A stretch of DNA of 64,000 bases, taken from contig NZ_CP059987.1 of the NCBI RefSeq assembly GCF_014483895.1, forward strand, positions 1,736,001 through 1,800,000, given 5' to 3'. Source of the DNA: Protaetiibacter sp. SSC-01 (lineage in GTDB: Bacteria; Actinomycetota; Actinomycetes; Actinomycetales; Microbacteriaceae). Below, piece after piece: positions 28,389-36,469 of this stretch (its first letter is position 1; each line of letters starts with the position of its first letter). The position numbers and the translations under genes are program-made. The notes beneath the pieces were generated by a model. It did no database searches. It had not been told where the DNA came from and was given only the letters and a program-made list of their open reading frames with translations.

Positions 28389-29441
28389 ATGGCTGCCGGC
28401 ATCGTCCCCCCGTACCTGCTCCAGCGCATCGCGGGCGCCGATGCCGAACGCTTCCCGACGGCGACGGCGGCGGCGCGCCGCACCCTCCGCATGGACGAGC
28501 CGCGCAGGTCGGCGCGGCTGACCCTCACGGTCGAGGGCGACACCCTCGTCGCCGAGCTGTCGGCCGCCCCCGATCGCGAGATCAGCGACGCCGGCGGGCG
28601 GGAGACGCTGCCCGGCCGCGTCGTGCGACGCGAGGGCGGGGCTCCCACGGGCGACGAGGCGGCGGACGAGGCCTACGACGGCCTCGGCGCGACGTTCGAC
28701 CTCTTCTCGGAGGTGTACGGACGCGACTCGATCGACGGCGCCGGAATGCCGCTGCGCGCGACCGTGCACTTCGGTCGCCTCTACGACAACGCGTTCTGGG
28801 ACGGCGAGCGCATGGTGTTCGGCGACGGCGACGGCGAGGTCTTCGGCCGTTTCACGCGCTCGCTCTCCGTCATCGGGCACGAGCTCGCCCACGGGGTGAC
28901 CCAGTTCGCGTCGGGGCTCGTCTACCGCGGTCAGTCGGGCGCCCTCAACGAGTCGGTGTCGGACGTGTTCGGGGTGCTCGTCGAGCAGTACGCGCGCAAG
29001 CAGACCGCGACCGAGGCGAGCTGGCTCGTGGGCGAGGGTCTCTTCACCGACGAGGTGGAGGGTTCCGCTCTGCGCTCGATGCGACATCCGGGCACCGCGT
29101 ACGACGACGACGTGCTCGGCAAGGACCCGCAGCCCGCCCACATGGACGACTACATCGACACACACGAAGACGACGGCGGCGTGCACCTGAACTCGGGCAT
29201 CCCGAATCGCGCGTTCGTGCTCGCCGCGGAGGCCATCGGCGGGTACGCGTGGGAGCGCGCGGGGCAGATCTGGTACGACACGCTCACCGGCGGGCTCGCG
29301 CCTGACGTCGACTTCGCGGCCTTCGCGGCCGCGACGGCGCGCGCGGCCGCAGCGCGTTACGGTGAGACATCGGCGGAAGCCGACGCGGTGCGCGCCGGCT
29401 GGGAGCGTGTGGGAGTGACGACGGATGGCGCACGAGCCTGA
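28389..29441 (+). CDS. Protealysin-type M4 metalloprotease
   Basis: The 350-residue thermolysin-family protease starts MAAGIVPPYLLQRIA, carrying the PPYLL propeptide motif of the protealysin group. It has no signal peptide. The zinc site is VIGHELAHGVTQF, with the third ligand in GALNESVSDVFG; HEDDGGVHLNSGIPNRAF is the substrate-pocket block. Protealysin-like enzymes are often cytoplasmic and paired with the inhibitor emfourin, and an emfourin gene overlaps its 3' end here. TAGGCT lies 7 nt before the ATG, consistent with a leaderless mRNA. Confidence 0.92.
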   Translation: MAAGIVPPYLLQRIAGADAERFPTATAAARRTLRMDEPRRSARLTLTVEGDTLVAELSAAPDREISDAGGRETLPGRVVRREGGAPTGDEAADEAYDGLGATFDLFSEVYGRDSIDGAGMPLRATVHFGRLYDNAFWDGERMVFGDGDGEVFGRFTRSLSVIGHELAHGVTQFASGLVYRGQSGALNESVSDVFGVLVEQYARKQTATEASWLVGEGLFTDEVEGSALRSMRHPGTAYDDDVLGKDPQPAHMDDYIDTHEDDGGVHLNSGIPNRAFVLAAEAIGGYAWERAGQIWYDTLTGGLAPDVDFAAFAAATARAAAARYGETSAEADAVRAGWERVGVTTDGARA

Positions 29442-29814
29442 CACGGAGGGCGGTGCGGCCGCGCTCGAGCCGGCCGTCGACATCCGTGTGACGCGTACGG
29501 GCGGTGTCGCGGGTATGCGGCGCGGCTGGTGCGTCGAGTCGCCCGAGCCGGAGGCCTGGGAGCCGCTCGTCGAGGCGTGCCCGTGGGACGACGTGCCGGA
29601 TGCCGAGCTCACCGACGCGGAGCGCGCGGGCGCCGACCACTTCGAGTGGATCATCGAGGTGCTCGCGCCCGAGCCGAGCCGCAGGGCCGCGCTTCCCGAC
29701 GGGCAGGTCGACGGCCCGTGGCGGGAGCTCGTCGACCGCGTGCGCGGCGAGGGTCGGGCCGTGCGCCCGGCACCCCCGAGGCGTCGCGGCTCCGAGGAGG
29801 GCGACCATGGCTGA
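29425..29814 (+). CDS. Emfourin-like inhibitor of the M4 protease
   Basis: The 129-residue protein contains VDIRVTRTGGVAGMRRGWCVE near its start, then an acidic region, FEWIIEVLAPEPSRRAALPDGQVDGPW, and a basic C-terminal tail. The RxGG(F/V)AG pattern and the position directly after a protealysin-type gene match emfourin, a tight-binding inhibitor of these proteases. Its ATG lies 17 bp inside the protease ORF, so the two are translationally coupled, as expected for an enzyme and its controller. Confidence 0.8.
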   Translation: MAHEPDTEGGAAALEPAVDIRVTRTGGVAGMRRGWCVESPEPEAWEPLVEACPWDDVPDAELTDAERAGADHFEWIIEVLAPEPSRRAALPDGQVDGPWRELVDRVRGEGRAVRPAPPRRRGSEEGDHG

Positions 29815-30175
29815 CGCGGGCGTGCGCATCGACGCGTGGCTGTGGGCGGTGCGCGTGACGAAGTCGCGCTCGGCCGCGACGGCGCTGTGCAAGGCGGGCC
29901 ATGTGAAGGTCGGGGGTGACACCGCGAAGCCCGCGCAGGCGGTGCGCCCGGGCACCGAGGTGCGCGTCGTCACCCCGCACGGGACGCGCATCCTCGTCGT
30001 GCGGCAGCTGCTCGTGAAGCGCGTGAGCGCGGCCCTCGCTGCGGCGGCCTTCGACGACCTGACGCCCGCTCCCCCGCCCCGCGAGGAGCGCACCGTCTTC
30101 GCGCAGCGCGACCGCGGCATGGGCCGCCCGACGAAGCGCGATCGGCGCGAGATCGAGCGGCTGCGCGGCTACTGA
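29807..30175 (+). CDS. S4-domain RNA-binding protein (HslR/Hsp15-like)
   Basis: The 122-residue protein begins [32 protein letters not shown], an S4 domain, and ends in a basic tail ([16 protein letters not shown]). Hsp15-type proteins bind stalled 50S subunits carrying peptidyl-tRNA, so a ribosome-rescue role is likely. The ATG overlaps the emfourin stop by 8 nt and follows GAGGAGG, so I reject the much longer ORF that begins inside the emfourin gene. Confidence 0.85.
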   Translation: MADAGVRIDAWLWAVRVTKSRSAATALCKAGHVKVGGDTAKPAQAVRPGTEVRVVTPHGTRILVVRQLLVKRVSAALAAAAFDDLTPAPPPREERTVFAQRDRGMGRPTKRDRREIERLRGY

Positions 30176-30851
30176 TGGCCGTCGCACCCGTGCCGAGCGA
30201 CCGCGTCTTCGCGGATCGCGTCGAGGCGGGGCGACTGCTCGGCGAGCGGATGCGGGCCGAGCTCGCGACGGACGGCGCGGACCTCGTGCTTGGGCTCCCC
30301 CGCGGTGGCGTGCCGATCGCGGCAGAGGTCGCGCGCGCCCTCGACGCACCGCTCGACGTGCTCGTCGTGCGGAAGCTCGGCGCCCCGGCAACCCGGAGTA
30401 CGCGATCGGGGCGATCGGACCGGGCGGTGCGGCCGTGCTGCCCGCGGAGGGCGAGGTGACGGACCGGGACCTCGCGCGCATCCGGGACCGCGAGCTCGCC
30501 GAGCTCGAACGACGGGAGCGTCGCTACCGGGCGGGGCTCGAACCCCTCGCGCTCGACGGGCTGCGGGTCGTGCTCGTCGACGACGGCATCGCGACGGGAG
30601 CGACGATGCTCGTGGCCGTGCGGGCATCCCGTGCCCTCGGGGCGCGCGGGATCGTCGCCGCGGCGCCTGTCGCTGCCGCCGATGCGCGTGATGCCGTCGC
30701 CCGCGAGGCGGACCGCGTCGTCGTGCTCGAGACCCCCGCCGACTTCTGGGCGGTCGGGCGCTGGTACCGCGACTTCCGTCAGACGGAGGATGCGGAGGTG
30801 CTCAGCGCTCTGCGGGCTGCGCGGGGAGCGCCGCCTCGATCGCCGCGATGA
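30175..30851 (+). pseudogene. Phosphoribosyltransferase-fold gene with one frameshift
   Basis: The first frame gives [20 protein letters not shown] and [12 protein letters not shown], then derails. The next frame continues with [23 protein letters not shown] and the PRPP-binding motif VVLVDDGIATGATM. One missing base in the run at 30385-30389 (CCGG before CAAC) explains the break; restoring a G rejoins the halves. The intact protein would have about 225 residues. The start overlaps the S4 stop (TGATG). Either the gene is inactivated or this is a sequencing error. Its 3' end overlaps the convergent peroxidase gene by 50 bp. Confidence 0.8.
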
Positions 30852-31302
30852 CCGCGGGGTCGTCGGGCTGCGTCGACGGGCGGAAGCGCGCGATCGTGCC
30901 GTCGGGGGCGATGACGAACTTCTCGAAGTTCCAGCTGATGCGGCCGGTCTTGCCGTCGGCATCCGGCACCTTGTGGAGCGTCGCGTAGAGCGGGTGCTTC
31001 TTCGGACCGTTGACGCGCGTCTTCTCCATGAGCGGGAAGCTCACGCCGTAGGTCGTCGAGCAGAACTCCTTGATGTCCTCGGCCGAACCGGGCTCCTGGC
31101 CCATGAACTGGTTGCACGGGAACCCGACGACGGTGAGGCCGCGGTCGGCGTACTCGCGCTGCAGCTGCTCGAGCTTCTCGTACTGCGGGGTGAGGCCGCA
31201 GCGGGACGCCACGTTGACGACCATCACCGCCCCGTCACCGAAGTCGGCGAGCGTCTTACTCTCGCCGTCGATCGTCGTCAAGGGGATGTCTCGAATGCCC
31301 AC
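30802..31302 (-). CDS. Glutathione peroxidase-family thiol peroxidase
   Basis: The 166-residue protein reduces peroxides. The active-site segment MVVNVASRCGLTPQYEKL has cysteine instead of selenocysteine; GFPCNQFMGQEPG supplies the resolving cysteine region and ISWNFEKFVI the catalytic Trp/Asn. Cysteine members usually take electrons from thioredoxin, and few actinobacteria other than relatives using mycothiol make glutathione. TAGGCT lies exactly 6 nt before the GTG start. Confidence 0.92.
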   Translation of the reverse strand: MGIRDIPLTTIDGESKTLADFGDGAVMVVNVASRCGLTPQYEKLEQLQREYADRGLTVVGFPCNQFMGQEPGSAEDIKEFCSTTYGVSFPLMEKTRVNGPKKHPLYATLHKVPDADGKTGRISWNFEKFVIAPDGTIARFRPSTQPDDPAVIAAIEAALPAQPAER

Positions 31303-31342
31303 CCGCTCAGCCTACGAGCGGCATCCGTCCTACGCTGGATGC

Positions 31343-31624
31343 ATGGGGATCGAGTTCGCGCACGAGCCTGACGCGCACCGCTACACGATGCGGCGGAACG
31401 GCGCGATCGTGAGCGTGCTCGAGTACCGCGACCACGGCTCGAGCGTCGTGTTCCACCACACGGTGACGGTGCCGACCCACCGCGGCCACGGCTACGCGGC
31501 GCAGCTCGTCGAATACGCCGTCGACGACGTCGAGCGCTCGGGTCGTCGCATCACGCCGACGTGCTGGTACGTGGCCGAGTGGTTCGACGCGCATCCGGAG
31601 CACGCGGGAGCGCTCGCCCGCTGA
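31343..31624 (+). CDS. Small GNAT-type N-acetyltransferase
   Basis: The 93-residue single-domain protein has HHTVTVPTHRGHGYAAQLVEYAVDDVERSGRRITPTCWYV, the acetyl-CoA loop and following strands of the minimal GCN5-related family. The substrate is unknown. TACGCT ends exactly 6 nt before the ATG, again a leaderless arrangement. Confidence 0.82.
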   Translation: MGIEFAHEPDAHRYTMRRNGAIVSVLEYRDHGSSVVFHHTVTVPTHRGHGYAAQLVEYAVDDVERSGRRITPTCWYVAEWFDAHPEHAGALAR

Positions 31625-31659
31625 GATCCGGCTCGCGGAGCGCACCGTCGCACCGTTGC

Positions 31660-32142
31660 TCAGCGCGGCACGAGGCGGAAGATGCGCAGCGTGCGCCCCG
31701 AGGAGCGCTCGTAGCCGCGATAGCCGGGCCAGTTGTCCTCGAGGATGCGCCACACCTCCTCGCGCTCGTCGTCCGTCACAAGCTCGGCGTGCACGCGACG
31801 ACGCGCGCCCCGGAAGTCGATCTCCGCATCCGGATGCGCGAACAGGTTCCAGGTCCACGCGGGATGCTCGGGGCGCGCGAAGTTCGAACCCGTGATGTAG
31901 ATGATGCCGTCGCCGAGGGGACAGCACATGAGGAGGGTCTCGCGCGGCAGCCCCGACTTCGCACCGACCGTGTGGAGTCGCAGCGACGGCACGACGGCGC
32001 CGCTGATCGGCCCGCGGCGCCCTCCCGTGATGCGCGCCGCGAACCGCTCGAGCGGGGGCATGATCCGGGGTCCGAATGTGCGGAAGAGCCGTGTGCGGCT
32101 GACCCACGCGACGGCTGCACGGACGGGGCGGATGGCTGCCAC
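31660..32142 (-). CDS. Ddn-like deazaflavin (F420)-dependent nitroreductase-family protein
   Basis: The 160-residue protein has LRLHTVGAKSGLPRETLLMCCPLGDGIIYITGSNFARPEHPAWTWNL split across the typical Ddn core, and ends with YRGYERSSGRTLRIFRLV. Family members bind coenzyme F420 and reduce quinones or nitro compounds. Whether this organism makes F420 cannot be told here. TAGGGT lies exactly 6 nt before the GTG start on the minus strand. Confidence 0.85.
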   Translation of the reverse strand: MAAIRPVRAAVAWVSRTRLFRTFGPRIMPPLERFAARITGGRRGPISGAVVPSLRLHTVGAKSGLPRETLLMCCPLGDGIIYITGSNFARPEHPAWTWNLFAHPDAEIDFRGARRRVHAELVTDDEREEVWRILEDNWPGYRGYERSSGRTLRIFRLVPR

Positions 32143-32320
32143 CGTCCCACCCTACGCAGCGCTCGACCCATGCGGGCAGCCTGGTCGGTGCTCCCCTCGT
32201 TTTGGGGTGTGCTCGACTTCGAGCGGTGACGTGGCTGTAACACGCCCGAGACAATCGGCTCCTTGACTGGGTGCACCAGCTCATCACCGCACCGTTGCGG
32301 GCACAACGGAAGGCGACGAC

Positions 32321-33157
32321 ATGATCGACGACATCCTCGGGGAGTGGGATCTCATCCTCGGCGAGAACGGCCGCGGCGAGTGGGACGGCCGCATCGTGTT
32401 CCGCCTCGGGGAGGGCCGCATCGTGGTGGCGGACGCGGACCCGGATGCGAGCGGACGGCCGAGCCGCGTGGAGCTCGCCGGCGACACCGTGCGCTTCGAG
32501 ATGCTCTCGGCAGGGTCCTCGCGCGGGAACGTGCACCACACCTTCGAGCTGACCCTCACCCCCGACGGCACCCTGCGGGGCACGCGACGGCGCGGACTGC
32601 TCGCCCGGACGCCCCTCGTGGGTCGCCGCGTGGTCGCCGAGACGGGCGCACAGGCACCGGAGGCGCTCGGCGGCGACACGCACGCGGCGTCCGTGCCCCC
32701 GGAGTCGGACGCGCTCGCCGAGATCAGGGCGCGCGCGGCCGCCGCGGCGGAACGCGCGCGCTTCGCCGCGGCGCAGGCCGCCGCAGCGGCAGCCGAGGCA
32801 GAGGCGGCCGAGGCGCTCGAGTTCGCGCGACAGGCCGCGGCGCGGGTGGCGGCGGCGCGCGCCGCCGTCAACGAGCTCGGCCGGCCCGCCGACGCGGCGG
32901 CGGAGCCGCGCACCGAGGTGCCCTCCGAGGTGCTCGCGATCCTGCCTGCGCCCTCGCAGCCGCCGGTCTTCGCCCCCGCGCCCGGCGCAGCCGCGCCCAC
33001 CGCGCCCGTCGCGCCCGTCTCCCCTGCGCCCGTCTCCCCTGCGCTCCTCTCCCCCGGGGAGCACGCGCCGGCATCCGTGCTGGACGACTCGTCCGCGGCG
33101 GAGGGGCACGAGCCCGAGGACTCGGACGAGGAGTTCAGCGGCTCGCTCGCCGGGTGA
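32321..33157 (+). CDS. Unknown protein: beta-rich N-domain, Ala coiled coil, Pro-rich segment
   Basis: I do not recognise this 278-residue protein. Residues 1-110 alternate short strands around glycines and tryptophans (ILGEWDLILGENGRGEWDG, then VELAGDTVRFEML and LTLTPDGTLRGTRR), resembling a small lipocalin-like barrel. Residues about 125-185 are an alanine- and glutamate-rich helix. The rest is a Pro/Ala stretch with short PVSPAP-type repeats and an acidic end. There is no signal peptide or membrane segment. GGAAGG precedes the ATG. It stands alone between convergent and divergent neighbours. Confidence 0.7.
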   Translation: MIDDILGEWDLILGENGRGEWDGRIVFRLGEGRIVVADADPDASGRPSRVELAGDTVRFEMLSAGSSRGNVHHTFELTLTPDGTLRGTRRRGLLARTPLVGRRVVAETGAQAPEALGGDTHAASVPPESDALAEIRARAAAAAERARFAAAQAAAAAAEAEAAEALEFARQAAARVAAARAAVNELGRPADAAAEPRTEVPSEVLAILPAPSQPPVFAPAPGAAAPTAPVAPVSPAPVSPALLSPGEHAPASVLDDSSAAEGHEPEDSDEEFSGSLAG

Positions 33158-33208
33158 CCGGGCGGCCGCCGCGCGGTTCGGTCGATGCGCTCGGTGCGCC
33201 CGGTGCGC

Positions 33209-33823
33209 TCACGGGCGCCAGGGCTCGTGCTGGTGCGCGAGCAGCACCTCGGCCGGGTCGAGCGCGAGGATGAGGCGCTGCCCGTCGGTGGTCGGCTCGT
33301 CGAGCTCTCCCGACCAGACGGCGGTGTCACCCGCGATGACGACGCGCCCCGCATCCGTCTCGACGACGACGATCTGACTGCCGCGCGTGTGACCCGGCGC
33401 GGGCACGAGGAGCACGCCGGGCAGCAGCTCGAGCTCGCCGTCGACGGGCACGTAGTCGAGCGCGGCGTCCGGCGGGTCGACCCACTGGGGCACCGTGTAC
33501 TCGGGCCCGAGGGCACGTGCGTCGTCGAGCTCGGCCCGCTGCACGTACACGGGGCGGCCCGCGAACATGCGGTTGCCGCCGCAGTGGTCGAAGTGCAGGT
33601 GGGTGTTGACGACGATGTCGACCGAGGCGACGTCGAGCCCCCACTCCTCGAGCGGGCGCACGCGGGGGTCGAGGTCGGCGGCCGCCGGGTGGGTCTCGAG
33701 CAGGCCCGTGTCGACGAGCACGCGCGCGTCGGGGTGCTCGACGAGGTAGGCGAGCACCGGCATGAGCTCTCCCTCGGCGACGAGGTCGGCGGTGTGGATG
33801 GGCGTGATGGTGGCGTGGACCAT
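33209..33823 (-). CDS. Metallo-beta-lactamase-fold hydrolase (lactonase-like)
   Basis: The 204-residue protein has the metal motif NTHLHFDHCGGN, the downstream ligands in PAPGHTRGSQ and VIAGDTAVW, and a C-terminal HQHEPW. It is nearest to the N-acyl-homoserine lactonase-like branch, but the substrate is not certain. TAGAGT lies exactly 6 nt before the ATG on the minus strand. Confidence 0.88.
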   Translation of the reverse strand: MVHATITPIHTADLVAEGELMPVLAYLVEHPDARVLVDTGLLETHPAAADLDPRVRPLEEWGLDVASVDIVVNTHLHFDHCGGNRMFAGRPVYVQRAELDDARALGPEYTVPQWVDPPDAALDYVPVDGELELLPGVLLVPAPGHTRGSQIVVVETDAGRVVIAGDTAVWSGELDEPTTDGQRLILALDPAEVLLAHQHEPWRP

Positions 33824-33887
33824 GGCGCGACTCTAGGGGCGGGCGGCGGCGCGTGTCACGGGTCACGTCACGGGTAACACTGGAGGC

Positions 33888-34391
33888 ATGGCGCGTATCA
33901 CGGTCGTCCAGGGCGACATCACGACGCAGGAGGTGGACGCGGTCGTCAACGCCGCCAACCGCGCGATGCGGGGCGGCGGCGGGGTCGACGGCGCCATCCA
34001 CCGAGCCGGGGGTCCCGCGATCCTCGAGGACTGCATCCGTCGCTTCCCCGACGGGCTCGCGACGGGCGACGCCGGCTGGACGACGGCCGGCGAGCTGCCC
34101 GCGCGCTGGGTGATCCACACCGTCGGGCCCGACTACGGTTCCGGCGAGCGCGATCGCTCCCTGCTCGTCTCGTGCTACCGGCGCTCGCTCGAGGTCGCCG
34201 ACGAGCTCGGGGTGCGCACGATCGCCTTCCCGCTCGTGAGCGCGGGCGTCTACGCGTGGCCCCTCGACGACGCGATCGACGCCGCCGTCGGCACCGTCGC
34301 ATCCGCCGAGACGCCCGTCGACGAGGTGCGCTTCGTCGCGCTCAGCGCGGATGTCGTGGAGCGGATCGCGGCGCGGATCGCGGCCGCCTGA
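33888..34391 (+). CDS. Macrodomain protein, O-acetyl-ADP-ribose deacetylase type
   Basis: The 167-residue macrodomain protein contains QGDITTQEVDAVVNAANRAMRGGGGVDGAIHRAGG, the ADP-ribose-binding loops of the YmdB/MacroD class, and LVSAGVYAWPLDDAIDAAV. It would remove acetyl or ADP-ribose adducts. AACACT ends 6 nt before the ATG and GGAGG is also present, so the initiation mode is ambiguous. Confidence 0.92.
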   Translation: MARITVVQGDITTQEVDAVVNAANRAMRGGGGVDGAIHRAGGPAILEDCIRRFPDGLATGDAGWTTAGELPARWVIHTVGPDYGSGERDRSLLVSCYRRSLEVADELGVRTIAFPLVSAGVYAWPLDDAIDAAVGTVASAETPVDEVRFVALSADVVERIAARIAAA

Positions 34392-34407
34392 CGCGAGCTG
34401 GACGCAG

Positions 34408-34435
34408 AAGAGGGCCACCCGAAGGCGACCCTCTT
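34408..34435. terminator. Former tRNA-Pro terminator, now 4.8 kb from the tRNA
   Basis: A 12-bp stem (AAGAGGGCCACC with GGCGACCCTCTT, two wobble pairs on the minus strand) encloses CGAA/TTCG and is immediately followed by the left att repeat. It serves the macrodomain gene on the plus strand. On the minus strand it probably ended the tRNA-Pro transcript before the island inserted. Confidence 0.75.
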
Positions 34436-34458
34436 GCGTTCTGTCGGGCTGACAGGAT
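34436..34458. other. Left attachment-site repeat of the tRNA-Pro island
   Basis: This 23-base segment (core GTCGGGCTGACAGGAT) matches 39229-39251 in 22 of 23 positions, in direct orientation. The right copy is the 3' end of tRNA-Pro, so this copy is the displaced tail typical of tRNA-directed site-specific integration. Confidence 0.82.
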
Positions 34459-34484
34459 GACCCGCATGATTGCGGGCCTCTCCT

Positions 34485-34520
34485 CATGCAGATCATGTCA
34501 TGGGATGCATGATCTGCATG
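34485..34520. promoter_or_regulatory. 13-bp perfect inverted repeat just inside the island
   Basis: CATGCAGATCATG (34485-34497) and its exact complement (34508-34520) flank a 10-bp spacer, 27 bp inside the left att repeat. A smaller hairpin, CCCGCA-TGAT-TGCGGG, lies at 34461-34476. The sites could be remnants of recombination-factor binding sites or an operator; there is no T-tract. No gene is seen in 34459-34621. Confidence 0.5.
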
Positions 34521-34621
34521 GTCTTGGTCCCCTTCTGGTCCCCCGCTGGGAGTCGATTGGCGCGGCGGATGCAACATGCAGAGCTGCCTTCCGCGTCATG
34601 CTAATCAAGAAACTCTGAGCG

Positions 34622-35038
34622 TCATCCTGAGCTCGCGTTGCCGAGTGTATAGATGAACTTGCCGACCGCATCAGGGGCTGGCAGGTCGATTCGGAGTCGG
34701 ATGCTTCCAGCTTTCGGTCCGGTGCCGTTGACGATTGCCGCTCCGCCGAGTTGGTCGAGAAGCGGGCCCATGACGTCTGCTGCATCGGCGGGCAGATGTC
34801 CGACGCCGCGTCCGTTGGAGGTGACGGCGACCCCGGCAGGGGATCGTCGCGTGCGGGACTGGGTGCGCAGGACGTAGGCGCGAGGCGCTTGACCGTCGCG
34901 TTCACGATCGTTCACCAGGTAGTGGGTTCGTTCCAGCACGACAGGCCGTGTCGGAAGGTGCCGGAGATCGGGTAGTTCGTGGTGGCGGCTGATGCGACCG
35001 GTTGTGATGTGCAGAAGTTGTTCCCACCATGCGGGCAT
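34622..35038 (-). CDS. HIRAN-like small protein of the island
   Basis: The 138-residue protein starts MPAWWEQLLHITTG. Its C-terminal half (SPAGVAVTSNGRGVGHLPADAADVM, then SIRLRIDLPAP) resembles the HIRAN-type fold, which in other proteins recognises damaged or single-stranded DNA ends. I start at 35038 because GAGGAGAAGGGGC precedes it; an in-frame ATG 16 codons earlier is the alternative. Function is unknown and similarity is by eye only. Confidence 0.55.
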   Translation of the reverse strand: MPAWWEQLLHITTGRISRHHELPDLRHLPTRPVVLERTHYLVNDRERDGQAPRAYVLRTQSRTRRSPAGVAVTSNGRGVGHLPADAADVMGPLLDQLGGAAIVNGTGPKAGSIRLRIDLPAPDAVGKFIYTLGNASSG

Positions 35039-35207
35039 GAGCGCCCCTTCTCCTCGGATCGGTATGCCATCACCGAGGCGGAGCACTCTCTCACTATGTC
35101 AGCCCGTGCTGCGAATCCTCCGGCCAGCCGCAGGCCCGAACAGATCACGCAGAGGCAATGTCGTTGATCAACGGTATTCTCGGGCGATTGAGCGTAGCGT
35201 GAGGAGC

Positions 35208-35372
35208 ATGTGGACAGTTCTTCTCATCTTGCTTGTGGCTTGGGTGGTGCTGTCGATCGTGGGATTCGTGTTCGAGGGCCTGCTCTGGTTGGCCATCATC
35301 GGAATCGTGCTCTTCATCGGCACCCTGATCTTCGGGATACTCCGGCAGCGGGCCAAGCGCGCCAAGGCGTAG
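35208..35372 (+). CDS. 54-residue membrane peptide
   Basis: The sequence MWTVLLILLVAWVVLSIVG opens two membrane segments; the protein ends in a basic tail (RQRAKRAKA). TAGCGT lies 7 nt before the ATG and GAGGAG is also present. It resembles the peptide at 27035-27196 in size and topology. Function is unknown. Confidence 0.65.
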   Translation: MWTVLLILLVAWVVLSIVGFVFEGLLWLAIIGIVLFIGTLIFGILRQRAKRAKA

Positions 35373-35431
35373 TCGCCCCGCGCGGGACGCACGGGGCGCG
35401 GTCCACCTTCCTTGCCGTTGCGCCCGGGTTT

Positions 35432-36469
35432 CTACGGGCGTGACGGCCGCTGCCGGGCTGTGGTGCTCTTCTCCACCGAGTTCGTTCGGGCCGGCACGCG
35501 TACGTGCAGGGCGCCTGGGCGGACGCTGACGCGGACACGGGTGATGTGGCCGAAGCTGTCGCCGTCGAGTTCGATGAGGTGAGGGGCGTCGAACCGGGCT
35601 TCGAACCGGGTTCCTTGAACGTATGCGAGTGCGTGGAGGTCGGGCGTCCGCTGGAGGAGTCGGCGGCTGAGCGGGGAGCGGCGGGCGAGGCCTTGCAGGG
35701 TGAGGCGGGTTCCGATCCGTGCCCACCCGAAGCGTCCAGTCGGGCGCATCATCACGACGTCCAACAGCCCGTCATCGATGATCGCAGCGGGGATCAGGAG
35801 CATGTTCCCGGTGAGTGTTCCGCAGTTGCCGACGATGACCGTGTGCGCCCGGGTCGACCTCACTCGCCCTGCGTCGATCCGGTAGTCGAGATGGAAGAGC
35901 TTGTTCGCGATGACCGAGCGGGCGATCGGTGTGACGTACGCGAGCCAGCCGAGGTGCTTCTTCGCAATGGTGCTCGTGCTCTCCGCCATCTCCGCATCCA
36001 GTCCGATACCCGCCATGACCATGAACGTATGCGAACGCCGGGCGCCGCTCTCGTCCTCGAGCTCAGCCACCCCGACATCCACGGACCGGTCCTCACCTGC
36101 GAACGCAGCGGAGACGCAGGCGGAGATGTCGTTGAGCGGCGCGCCGACATCACGTGCGAGGAGATTGCCGGTGCCCAGGGGAACCAGCGCGACCGGGATG
36201 CGCGTCCCTTGCATCACCTCCGCGACGGCTCGGACCGTGCCGTCGCCGCCGGCGGCCATCACCACCGCCGGAGCAGCAGCGAGAGCGTGCTCCGCGGCGG
36301 CCCGGCCCGCGTCGTCGCTGCGGGTCTCGTACCAGCGCGTCTGCGCCCACCCGTGCTGGACTTCATACTCCGCGACCACGGGCCGAAGCCGCTCCAGCGG
36401 GGTCTTCACGGGGTTGTAGACGACGGCGGCGTGCCGTCGCCCGGCTGCCGGGTGGTCCCGCGTGCTCAC
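35432..36469 (-). CDS. Diacylglycerol kinase-like lipid kinase (YegS/DagK family)
   Basis: The 345-residue protein has VVYNPVKTPLERLRP near the start, the catalytic-domain motif MAAGGDGTVRAVAEVM, LVPLGTGNLLARDVG, and MAGIGLDAEM further on. These are DAGK catalytic-domain motifs, so it should phosphorylate diacylglycerol or a related lipid alcohol. Its ATG overlaps the desaturase stop by 4 bp, showing coupling in an island operon with that gene. The C-terminus is a basic, Pro/Thr-rich tail. Confidence 0.88.
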   Translation of the reverse strand: MSTRDHPAAGRRHAAVVYNPVKTPLERLRPVVAEYEVQHGWAQTRWYETRSDDAGRAAAEHALAAAPAVVMAAGGDGTVRAVAEVMQGTRIPVALVPLGTGNLLARDVGAPLNDISACVSAAFAGEDRSVDVGVAELEDESGARRSHTFMVMAGIGLDAEMAESTSTIAKKHLGWLAYVTPIARSVIANKLFHLDYRIDAGRVRSTRAHTVIVGNCGTLTGNMLLIPAAIIDDGLLDVVMMRPTGRFGWARIGTRLTLQGLARRSPLSRRLLQRTPDLHALAYVQGTRFEARFDAPHLIELDGDSFGHITRVRVSVRPGALHVRVPARTNSVEKSTTARQRPSRP

